Source: Acidobacteriota bacterium (GTDB lineage: Bacteria; Acidobacteriota; Thermoanaerobaculia; Multivoradales; J023). Taken from it: a stretch of 64,000 nt of DNA. Under the pieces are notes generated by a model. The model ran no database searches. It worked only from the letters and a program-made list of their open reading frames with translations, and was not told where the DNA came from. Each line of letters starts with the position of its first letter. The first letter of the stretch is position 1. Below, piece after piece: positions 1 to 8,000 of this stretch. Location of the stretch: assembly GCA_029263395.1 (NCBI GenBank), contig JAJCXO010000170.1, positions 1-64,000 of the forward strand. Direction: 5' to 3'. A program made the position numbers and the translations under genes.

Positions 1-561
1 CCCCATCAACACCACCAGGGTGTCGATGCGGGCGAGCGCATTCCAGTCGAGTTCGGTGTTGTCCGCATTGTGGGCTGTCACCACAGCGAAGCTGCGGGCG
101 AGTTGCCGGTGGGTGAGGGGGATGCCGGCACTCGCCGGTACACCGCTTGCGCTAGTGACAGCGGGTACAACTTCCCACGGCACGCCAGCGGTGGTCAGGG
201 CTTCGGCCTCTTCACTTCCGCGGCCGAAAACAAAGGGATCGCCACCTTTGAGGCGGACGATCAGGCTCCCACGGCGGGCATGGTCGACCATCAAGCGGTG
301 GATTTCATTCTGGCCGATACCTGGCCGCCCCGGCGCTTTGCCAACGAAAACCTTGAGCGCCGTTGCGGGAGCTTCGTTGATCAGAGCGGGGTGGATAAGG
401 CGGTCATAGAGCACCACTTCGGCACGTTGTAGGCAGCGTAAGCCACGCACCGTGATCAGGTCGGGATCGCCGGGGCCGGCGCCGACCAACAAGACTTTGC
501 CCGGTCGAGGAAGTCGGCGGGGTTGATGCATGCCGTCGCCGTTCATACCGTCACCGTTCAT
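1..561 (-). CDS. cobA: uroporphyrinogen-III C-methyltransferase, partial (3' end outside window)
   Basis: This enzyme uses SAM to methylate uroporphyrinogen III to precorrin-2, the first committed step toward sirohaem and cobalamin. My reverse-strand translation from the ATG at 561 gives a short N-terminal extension followed by the SUMT signatures VGAGPGDPDLIT (near residue 25), VLYDRLI, RLKGGDPFVFGRG and a TSASGVPASAGIPLTHR stretch. These are the glycine-rich SAM-binding loop and family motifs. The reading frame stays open to base 1, so the C-terminal part is missing. The ATG overlaps the stop codon of the upstream precorrin-2 dehydrogenase gene as ATGA, which implies translational coupling. 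The start could also be one of the next two in-frame ATGs in a GDGMNGDGM repeat. The function call is secure. Confidence 0.93.
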   Translation of the reverse strand, partial: MNGDGMNGDGMHQPRRLPRPGKVLLVGAGPGDPDLITVRGLRCLQRAEVVLYDRLIHPALINEAPATALKVFVGKAPGRPGIGQNEIHRLMVDHARRGSLIVRLKGGDPFVFGRGSEEAEALTTAGVPWEVVPAVTSASGVPASAGIPLTHRQLARSFAVVTAHNADNTELDWNALARIDTLVVLMG

Positions 562-1214
562 GCCGTAGCCTCCGTCTCTGGTTCGACACCCATGATGGTG
601 GTCATCCTTTGTTGGGCACGGTTGTCTTCGCCGCGCTCGAGCAACTCGAGTACGTCGGAGTCGACCAGCTGGTACCAAAGCTCGCGGCGCGTTTCAAAGC
701 TCGGGAAACGTTCGGCGAGAGGCTTGCGCAACCGACCCGAGAGTTCGAGAAAGCGAGCGTAATGGTCTCCGAAGTTGCGTTCGAAGGTCTGGCGCAAGCG
801 GGCGGCCAAAGCAGGTGCTTTGCCAGCAGTCGAGATTGTGATGGTGAGGTCGCCACGGCGAAAAATGGCAGCGGCCACGAACGAACAATAGGCTGTCTCG
901 TCCTGAACGTTGAGCGGTACGCTGTGGCGTTCAGCCTCTGCCCAGACTTGTTGATGAACGGTTTCGCCGAGTCGCTCGCTGAAGACCAAGAAGGCGCCTT
1001 CGAGGTCTCCTTCGCGGTAGGGGCGGGCGATGTGCTCGATGGCACCGTCGGCGGCCAGACGCTGTAGACCAGGATTGATCCGGGGCGCAATGACTCGCAC
1101 TGTTGCACCTGTTGGCAGCAGGCCATCGGCTTTCTCTTCGGCTACTTCGCCACCGCCGAGTACAACGATCAGCCTGCCCTCGAGCTCGAGATAGATCGGG
1201 TAGTAGACAGTCAT
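558..1214 (-). CDS. precorrin-2 dehydrogenase / sirohydrochlorin ferrochelatase (CysG N-terminal domain type)
   Basis: A 218-residue cytoplasmic protein of the Met8p/CysG N-terminal family. The family oxidises precorrin-2 to sirohydrochlorin with NAD and often also inserts iron to make sirohaem. It starts MTVYYPIYLELEGR and then shows the Rossmann NAD loop VVLGGGEVAEEKADGL (about residues 17-32), as in the family. A central NVQDETAYCSFVAAAIFRRGDL stretch holds the usual Asp/Asn catalytic region (about residues 101-122), followed by the STAGKAPALAARLR helix. Length matches the stand-alone form. It overlaps the upstream cysH-like gene and the downstream cobA by four bases each, so all three probably form one sirohaem/sulfur assimilation operon: sirohaem is the cofactor of sulfite reductase. 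Whether the chelatase activity is present cannot be told from sequence alone. Confidence 0.9.
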   Translation of the reverse strand: MTVYYPIYLELEGRLIVVLGGGEVAEEKADGLLPTGATVRVIAPRINPGLQRLAADGAIEHIARPYREGDLEGAFLVFSERLGETVHQQVWAEAERHSVPLNVQDETAYCSFVAAAIFRRGDLTITISTAGKAPALAARLRQTFERNFGDHYARFLELSGRLRKPLAERFPSFETRRELWYQLVDSDVLELLERGEDNRAQQRMTTIMGVEPETEATA

Positions 1215-2017
1215 GGTTGCCCCAACTGCACCAGCGGTTCATCTGTCGAAGCGAAATGCAGGCCACATTCTTTGGATGTTCCCTCGGCTTCCCACCACCA
1301 CCGCCCGGCGCGGGAGTCTTGACCGGGCTCTACCGGCCGGGTGCACGGCGCACAACCGATCGAGGTGTAACCCTGCTCGTAAAGTGGGTGTGTGGGTACG
1401 TCGTGCGCTCTGAGGTAGGCCCAAACCCTGTCGTGGCTCCAGTCCGCGAGCGGATTGAGCTTGATGATCCCGCGGTGGGCTGAGTCGATCTCCAGCCGGC
1501 GGATGGTGGCTCGGCTGGGGGTTTGATCTCGTCGTAGACCAGTGACCCAGGCTCTCAGGTCGTGTAAGGCTGTTTTTAGCGGTGCAACTTTGCGAACGTG
1601 GCAGCAAGTTTGACGCCCTTCCAAGGAGTGGTAAAACAGATTGGGTCCATCGGTCGACATCATGGCGTCGACGGCCCGGGTGTCCGGAGTGTGGACTTCG
1701 ACACGAATGCCGTAGCGCCAGCGTACCCGTTCGATCAAGTTGTGGGTTTCCTGCGGTAGTCGTCCGGTATCCAAGGTTATGACTCGGATATCCGGGTCGA
1801 GTCGCCAGGCCATGTCGAGAAGCACGGAGCCCTCAGCCTGGAAGGCGGTACATACGGCGATCTCTTGCGGCCAGCGCTCGAGCGCCCAGTGTAAGAGTTC
1901 GCCAGCATCGGCATCGATGAGTGACGATCGCCAGTTGTCGACCTCCGCCGGGTCGTGGGGCTCGTCGTCGTCCGAACTCCCAGTGTGATTTGGAACCTTT
2001 TTTAGAGTTAAAGGCAT
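1211..2017 (-). CDS. cysH: phosphoadenylyl/adenylyl-sulfate reductase (4Fe-4S type)
   Basis: A 268-residue PAPS/APS reductase that reduces activated sulfate to sulfite. The PP-loop-type N-terminal part includes VCTAFQAEGSVLLDMAW and VITLDTGRLPQETH. The C-terminal part carries two cysteine pairs, TCCHVRKVAPL (near 153) and IGCAPCTRPV (near 225). These four cysteines bind a [4Fe-4S] cluster in APS reductases, so APS is more likely than PAPS as substrate. The end KECGLH holds the catalytic cysteine. It is the first gene of the minus-strand operon, and its stop overlaps the next ATG. ATG at 2017 follows an AT-rich leader with no strong Shine-Dalgarno sequence. The substrate preference is inferred from the cluster motif. 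Confidence 0.93.
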   Translation of the reverse strand: MPLTLKKVPNHTGSSDDDEPHDPAEVDNWRSSLIDADAGELLHWALERWPQEIAVCTAFQAEGSVLLDMAWRLDPDIRVITLDTGRLPQETHNLIERVRWRYGIRVEVHTPDTRAVDAMMSTDGPNLFYHSLEGRQTCCHVRKVAPLKTALHDLRAWVTGLRRDQTPSRATIRRLEIDSAHRGIIKLNPLADWSHDRVWAYLRAHDVPTHPLYEQGYTSIGCAPCTRPVEPGQDSRAGRWWWEAEGTSKECGLHFASTDEPLVQLGQP

Positions 2018-2351
2018 GGCTGTTGGTCTCCAGAAAGCGCGAGAACAAGAAAGGTTGCTATTGTGGATTTAGTCGCAATTTGATCCAAGCACACGCCCGT
2101 CGACATGGCCTGGTCTGCCGGCCATAGAAAACCCTTTCGAACGTTGCTCGGCGGAGCCGGGGCACCGTGTTACATGTAGAGTTGCCCAGGCAGAGTAGCT
2201 CCACCTGGATAGCCGTACTCTGACGGCCTTATCAGGCGAAACACGCCGATCGTCTGTCAGGTGCTCAGCTTGCGCCGGGATACAACGGAGTGTTCCGTTC
2301 TCCCGTTAGGCGATCCGCTTCTAGGGCGGAAGGCTGCACTGGCTGGAGTGA

Positions 2352-2405
2352 GCGGGTGGAACCTAAAATGATCCGCAGCAGGATCGCTCGGGGGGTTGCA
2401 CCCGC
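2352..2405. other. long imperfect stem with nested hairpin (possible structured RNA or cruciform)
   Basis: GCGGGTGGAACC at 2352-2363 pairs with GGTTGCACCCGC at 2394-2405 with one mismatch. Inside, GATCC (2370-2374) pairs with GGATC (2381-2385) around GCAGCA. The element lies some 335 bases upstream of cysH and 400 bases upstream of the hydrolase gene, so the strand is unclear. It matches no RNA family I recognise. Confidence 0.4.
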
Positions 2406-2692
2406 TAAATACAGACGCAGCTGCAACAGGTCTGGGAGAGATGGGCCTTGAAAAGGCAACACGACACCGGAGCGGTTGCGCGAATCGCAACACCCTCGAG
2501 ACCAGCGAAGCCAACAGCCGTTCGTCGTTGACGAATCACGCTCGGTTGGTGCGTCTTGGTCTGTGGATGGGACATCGTTGGGATCTATCTCTCAGCAGAT
2601 CGTTCTGGCCACTGTCTAATCTGGCCACCATCTAACACTCATTCGTGTAACCCTCAATCAGATCGAGAGCTGAAGACAGCGTACAGCCGCTT

Positions 2693-2707
2693 TTGACTGG
2701 AAGTCAA
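2693..2707. promoter_or_regulatory. small inverted repeat upstream of the secreted hydrolase gene
   Basis: TTGACT and AGTCAA face each other around GGA, followed by GGTTTTATT. It lies 100 bases before the ATG at 2808. It could be an operator or a weak terminator; the sequence does not decide. Confidence 0.25.
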
Positions 2708-2807
2708 GGTTTTATTCGCACGATGGCTTCAAGGTTGAATGAAGATTGGTGTGTGACAAGATATCGGTACTGCCGTTAAACGTTTCACGCACTAACAAGG
2801 GTTACCC

Positions 2808-4112
2808 ATGCCTCTACATAAAGTTCTTACGGTCTCCTTCCTCCTGACCTCTTTTGCAAGCCTCGCTGCCGAGGCTCAAACTGTGATGACTGGCCAAACC
2901 ACAAGCGGCGCTTTCTACCGCATCGAGGTGCCGGATGGTTGGCAGCCTTCGAATGGGTTGGCGATTTGGAATCATGGTTTCGACCTCGATCCGATCGGTG
3001 AGGTTGGGCCTGGCGACCTCGGTCCTTTGGCCGCAGTGCAGCTGACGCAAGGTTACGCGGTGGCTGCCTCGAGCTACAGCCTGGTCGGCTGGGCGCTGTT
3101 TCAGACCCTTCAGGACAACCGCGAGATGGTGGCCGAGTTCGAGGCTGAGTTTGGGATACCGGATCAGGTCTTGATCACCGGTGCATCTCTCGGTGGCATC
3201 GTGACTGCCCAGGCGATCGAACAAGGTGGCCTTGGGCAGGTGGTGGGAGCCTTCCCGTTCTGCGGCGCGGTGGGGGGAAGCCGAGTGTGGGATGGTGCGC
3301 TCGATCTGCGGCTGATCTACGACGTGGTGTGCGGGGACGTTCCTGGGGCCGCGATCCCCGGGGGTGCCGGCGGTCTACCGAATCCTCCTGATCCGGACTT
3401 CGGGCAATTCGAGCTTGGGCTAGCGGTGGAGATCTGTACTGGTGTGGTCACGCCGCTTCCGCCGACTCCTGCACAGCAGGCCCGACTAGATCAGCTCTTG
3501 GCAGTTACTGGTCTGCCTGAGGAGTTCCTGTTGACCGACATGGGTTTTGCGACCTTCGCGCTCAATGATTTAGTGTTCGATCCTGCAAAGCTCGACGGAG
3601 GCGTGGCGATGGAGAACGCCACCGTCGACTACGGCGATGCGACAATCAACGCCGCCATCGAGCGGGTTGCTGCCGATCCAGCAGCGCGAGCCCAGTTACG
3701 CGACAACTACTCGCCGAGCGGCGATGTCGGCACAGTTAAGATTGTCTCGATCCACACTGACAAGGATGGTCTGGTGATTGTCGAGAACGAGAGCGAGTAC
3801 GCTTCGGTCGTGCCGCCGCAAAACTTGACGGTGGCGATTGTGGCCGAAGACACACCGAGTCATTGCGGCTTTACTGAAGCCGAAGTGCTGGCGGGTTGGG
3901 AATCGCTGCGCGCCTGGGTTGGTGGCGCCGCCCAACCGACTGCTTCGTCAATCCAGAGCAGCTGTGAGGACTTGGTCACCGCCGGGACAGCAACCGGGCC
4001 GTGCCGCGTCGATCCTACTTTTGTGATTCCGGACATGGACGAACGGATCAGACCGAGGGACTTCATTTTTGGCGACGGCTTCGAGTCGGGGGATACATCA
4101 GCCTGGGGGTGA
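2808..4112 (+). CDS. secreted alpha/beta-hydrolase with C-terminal DGFESGD tail
   Basis: A 434-residue exported protein. The first 23 residues (charged MPLHK, hydrophobic LTVSFLLTSFASLAA, then EAQ) are a typical Sec signal. The mature part begins as an alpha/beta hydrolase: WNHGFD likely corresponds to the HG oxyanion region, and LITGASLGGIV (about residues 121-131) contains the nucleophile elbow GxSxG. A C-terminal PSHCGFT gives the probable catalytic histidine, with an acid likely in HTDKDGLV. Substrate is unknown; related proteins are annotated as prolyl oligopeptidase-like or esterase. The last 15 residues read IFGDGFESGDTSAWG, the same kind of tail as on the metzincin at 51319. The tail suggests a shared surface-sorting or anchoring signal. 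The following gene starts just 4 bases after this stop, so the two are probably co-transcribed. Confidence 0.78.
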   Translation: MPLHKVLTVSFLLTSFASLAAEAQTVMTGQTTSGAFYRIEVPDGWQPSNGLAIWNHGFDLDPIGEVGPGDLGPLAAVQLTQGYAVAASSYSLVGWALFQTLQDNREMVAEFEAEFGIPDQVLITGASLGGIVTAQAIEQGGLGQVVGAFPFCGAVGGSRVWDGALDLRLIYDVVCGDVPGAAIPGGAGGLPNPPDPDFGQFELGLAVEICTGVVTPLPPTPAQQARLDQLLAVTGLPEEFLLTDMGFATFALNDLVFDPAKLDGGVAMENATVDYGDATINAAIERVAADPAARAQLRDNYSPSGDVGTVKIVSIHTDKDGLVIVENESEYASVVPPQNLTVAIVAEDTPSHCGFTEAEVLAGWESLRAWVGGAAQPTASSIQSSCEDLVTAGTATGPCRVDPTFVIPDMDERIRPRDFIFGDGFESGDTSAWG

Positions 4113-4116
4113 CACG

Positions 4117-4884
4117 ATGCGAGCATTAGCAAACGGTTCGTCTAGATTCGTTCTCGCTGGTCTGGTGCTGTCAGTATGTTTCTGCGCCAGTGCCGACGAG
4201 CCGAGCGATCGCTGGAAGCGGCATAACGATCTAGGTAATCGCTACGAGGGGCGAATCGAGGTTTTGGTCGGGCGTCCACAGCTGGAAGTGGTGTCTTTGC
4301 TCGGTTACCGTGAAGCCTATGACAGCTCTGACACGGTGGATTTGAGAGTCCTTTTTTTTGTGCCGGAGTCTGGTGAGGTAAAGATCCAGGCGCGGGAGCT
4401 GGAAGACCAGACGCAGTACTTCATGGAAGCCAAGGCGCAGGAGTGGGCCGCGGGGGAGTGGCACGAGTTCGGGCCGTGGTCGACCGGCGACGTGTTGAGC
4501 CGCGAGCAGGTGGCCGCGAGCAACGTCGGCGTTGTGGTGTCGTTACGCGAACGGTCAGAGGAGAATTCGAGTCAGATTCTGCTACCTGCGTTCGTCTACC
4601 ATGCGCAGACGCCGAGTCGCGTTGTGGCCTACACCTTACGTTTGCGCCCGGATAGTGACTTACGAGAAGTGCGTTATCTCTTGAGGGCGGGCGAGGACGA
4701 GGTTTTCAGTGGCAAGTTGGTCGATTCCTTGAAGGCCGGCGAGGCGTTTCCGATCAAGCTGGACGTAGCGGACGTGCCCAACGGCCAACTCAAACTCGAG
4801 ATCGAGGGCCGGTTCAAGAATCGACCGGCGGGGCCAAAAGCGAGCTTCGAGATCTATCATCAGGGGCTGGGCAACGACGGCTGA
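4117..4884 (+). CDS. exported protein of unknown function
   Basis: I do not recognise this family. The 255-residue protein starts at the ATG at 4117, four bases after the hydrolase stop. An upstream TTG in frame would overlap the hydrolase and would bury the signal peptide, so I rejected it. Residues 1-26 form a clear signal sequence (SSRFVLAGLVLSVCFCASA). The mature part is rich in charged residues and alternating hydrophobics, suggesting beta-sandwich folds: a first half with VDLRVLFFVPESGEVKIQ and a second with FPIKLDVADVPNGQLKLEIEG. It has no cysteines in the mature part and no catalytic motif. Co-transcription with the secreted hydrolase suggests a shared extracytoplasmic role. Confidence 0.65.
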   Translation: MRALANGSSRFVLAGLVLSVCFCASADEPSDRWKRHNDLGNRYEGRIEVLVGRPQLEVVSLLGYREAYDSSDTVDLRVLFFVPESGEVKIQARELEDQTQYFMEAKAQEWAAGEWHEFGPWSTGDVLSREQVAASNVGVVVSLRERSEENSSQILLPAFVYHAQTPSRVVAYTLRLRPDSDLREVRYLLRAGEDEVFSGKLVDSLKAGEAFPIKLDVADVPNGQLKLEIEGRFKNRPAGPKASFEIYHQGLGNDG

Positions 4885-5094
4885 GTTGATCGAGAGACCT
4901 AGTTAAGTTTCGTCCAGTTTTCCCGTTTTCGGCTCGGTGAGGGAGGTCTTGTGGAGCGAGCAAGCAGCGAGCGTGTTTGAGCTTGTTACCTGTTGACCTC
5001 TCGTATCCGTTGGCATCAATAGGCCTTAGGCATACTGCAAGAGATCCGGCGAGTTTCCGGAGCTGCTGCGCAGCCCACAAGACCGACCGAGCTC

Positions 5095-8000
5095 TCAATG
5101 CGTTCTTGGACGGGAGCTAGTTCCTCGTGGAGCCGAGTTGATCGAGGACCGTGCTTCGCATTCCGTGAATGCTTGCTCGGCCTCATCTTGGGTCTCGCCG
5201 AGATAGTTTCTCCGAAACTCGGATTCGATGCAGCCACGGACGGTGTCCGCGATTCGCTGGCGTAGAACATCAGCATTAATCAGCCAAACCCGGGCGGTGC
5301 CGTCCAATGATGCAGTTACGACCTGTGTGCCGTCGGGGCTGAAGTCGGCGGCGGTGACGCGAAACGCCGCACCTGCCTCGTCGCGGTGCCACAGCACCAG
5401 AGGCTCACCACTTCCGTCGAGGCGCCACACCAGGGCACTACCATCTTTGGACGCGGAAACCACGTAGCGTCCATCTCGACTGAAGCGCGCCATTGTAACG
5501 TCATCGCGATGCCAACTCAGGGTTTGTCCGTTCGAAGCTTGTGGCTCAATTGGGGCGCCGAGTTGCCAGACCCGTACTGTGTCGTCATCTGAAGCGGTCA
5601 CGACCCATTGGCCGTCGGGGCTGAAGTCAGCGAAGCGCACGGCATGCTGATGACCTCGGAGGATGATCGGTTCTCTGCTGCCGTCAATGGTCCAGACGCG
5701 AGCGGTGTCGTCCTTGGCAGAGGTAACAAGCCGTCCACCATCATGGCTGAATGCTACTTTTTCGACTGCACCTTCATGCCCGAGCAGTTTCAACGATTTG
5801 CCGCCGGCCAGCGGCCACAGGCTGACTGAGCCGTCTTGCGAAGTGGTCGCCAACCATTGACTCTGAGGGGCGAAGGCGAGCGCCATTAAGGCGCTGTCCT
5901 GTCGACCTAGCTCGAGCGGGGTTGCGATAGGGTTCATTGAGTCGAGCTTGTCGAGGAACCACAATTGCACCACACCGTCCCAACTTGCGGTGGCAATACT
6001 CAGGCCGTCAGGAGCGAAGGCGACGGCTTCGAATCCGGCGTCCTGTGCCGAGATCACCAGCGGCTCCTCGCTACCGTTGGTTGCCCAAATTCGGACAGAA
6101 TCCTCGGACGCCGTTAGCACGCGATCTCCGGCTTGGTTTAAGGCAGCGCTGATTAACCGTTGACCATGCTCGAGCACGATCGGCGCTTCACCGATCGCAT
6201 CACCCGCGGGCCACAAACGGGCAGTGCCGTCGAGAGAAGCGGTGAGGATCTGGTTCCCGTCAGAGCTGAACAACGCTGTAATCAACGGCTCTTGATGGCC
6301 GCGCAGGGTTGTAGTGACGCGGGACTTTGCAAGTCTCCAGATGCGGGCGCTACGGTCTTGCGAGGCGGTCGCGAGGAGATCACCTGTGGCGTCGAACGCG
6401 ACGCTCGAGATTGCACCACCATGACCGGCGAGCGATTCGACGCTTGACGTCCCGGAGCCTGACCAGGTCCACAAGTGAGCCTTACCTGATTCGGAGATCA
6501 GCAGCGAACGATCACCGTGGGGACCGACGGTAGCCCTCTCGATCGGGTCGTCGTTGGTCGCTGCGTCCAGAGCGTCCGGGGCTGAGATGAACCATGGCTC
6601 TGTCTCGTCTTCGAGATGCCACCATCGAATATCGCCGGCCTCCCCGACAGTCAGCAGTTTGCTGCCCAGGCGACTGAAGCGCAGCAAGCGCTGCGGCCCG
6701 ATTTGACCCAGGTCGAGACCTTCAGTGAGCCCGTCGAGACGGAGGACCTCGGCTCGACCGGTGTGATCGAGTGTCAGCAGGCGGTTGCCGAGCGGATTGA
6801 AGCGGGCCTTCGCCAGGGGATGACCGGCAGCAACTATCCAGTGCGGCGGCGATTCACCGACCGCCGACCAGGACGCGACACCGCCATCTTGACCGACACT
6901 CACGATGCGTTTGCCCTCGGGACCAAAAGTTGCGTCCAAAATGAAATGCTCGGCACTGCCGAAACTCGAGCTGCCAGAGCCTGATCCACCTAAGGCTACT
7001 GGCTCGAATCCATCGTTCAAGTGCCAGACCCGAGCGGTACCGTCAGAGGCGACCGCCAGCACCCGTTCGCCAAGGGGGCCGAAGGTCGCACGATGGCAGA
7101 GTGCCGGGTTCTCGAGTGTCAGAGGTGCCGAGCTGGCGGCATCGGCCCAGTCGGATTGGGTAGTCCAGATGCGCAGGCTACCTTCGTCGGCGACAGTCAA
7201 CACGCGCTTCCCATCGGGACTGAAGTGGACGGCAGTCGGAATCTGAGTCTGCCCGGCGAGCTCGATAAAATGGGCACCTCCACCAAGCGTCCAGATTCGC
7301 ACTGTTTGATCCCACGACGCGGTGACCAGTCGACTTCCATCGGCGCTGAAGGCTGTCGCCGCCACCGGGCCACGATGGCCGCTGAGTTGATACTCGGCTA
7401 GACGCTGTCCCAGGGCCTGGCGCATTCGGGCGACAGCAAATGGGGCATTGGCCGGATCTTGGACCTCGAGTAGAACTTGGGAAGCTCGTGTCGGATCGAT
7501 GTTCAGATAGTCGCTGGCCACCGCCACCCGGGCGGCGTCCTCCGCCCGTGCGCGTTGGTCCTCGGCGCGCTGCCACAAGGCCAACCCACCGATGGCAATC
7601 ATTGACAGCAAGGCGATGCCAGCGGCGATCGCGGTCATCCTCCTTCGCCGTTTGGTGGCGGCCTGTTGCACGCTGTTCTCTAGAAACTCGCGCTCACCAG
7701 CTTCGAGCTGGGAGCCGCGTTGCTCGAGCCATCGAGTGCCTTCGGCTAATGCTGGTCCCACAAGCAACTGGCCTTGATGGCGGTTGGTGCGTCGCCACTC
7801 TCGGCGCGCGGTATCGAGGCGCTTGCGCCACAACAGCAGCTCGCGATCTTCGTCCAGCCAGGCTCGTAGGCGATCCCAGGACAAGAAGAGGATCTCATGG
7901 GCTACCTCTACGACTCGAGCCGCCGTTGCATTGTCTGAGGTGGTGGCACCGTTTTCAGCGAGTCGCCGTCCGTCAAGCCTACGTTCCGTCGAATCGAGGA

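Larger units (their letters stand above)
2018..2807. other. intergenic region with several inverted repeats, no supported gene
   Basis: Nearly 800 bases separate divergent genes. Short reading frames on both strands have no recognisable content. I see a strong inverted repeat at 2352-2405, a TTGACT-GGA-AGTCAA repeat at 2693-2707 and a smaller stem near 2219-2260. No riboswitch consensus (SAM, cobalamin, T-box) was convincing. Promoters for cysH (leftward) and the hydrolase at 2808 (rightward) must lie here, but no clear -35/-10 pair stands out. Confidence 0.5.

Noticed and set aside
2340-2420. T-box leader because of GGGTGGAACC
   Set aside because: It lacks the ACCGCG end and specifier region, and no aminoacyl-tRNA synthetase or amino-acid gene follows.
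2018-2807. SAM or cobalamin riboswitch before the sulfur operon
   Set aside because: No consensus core could be found on either strand.
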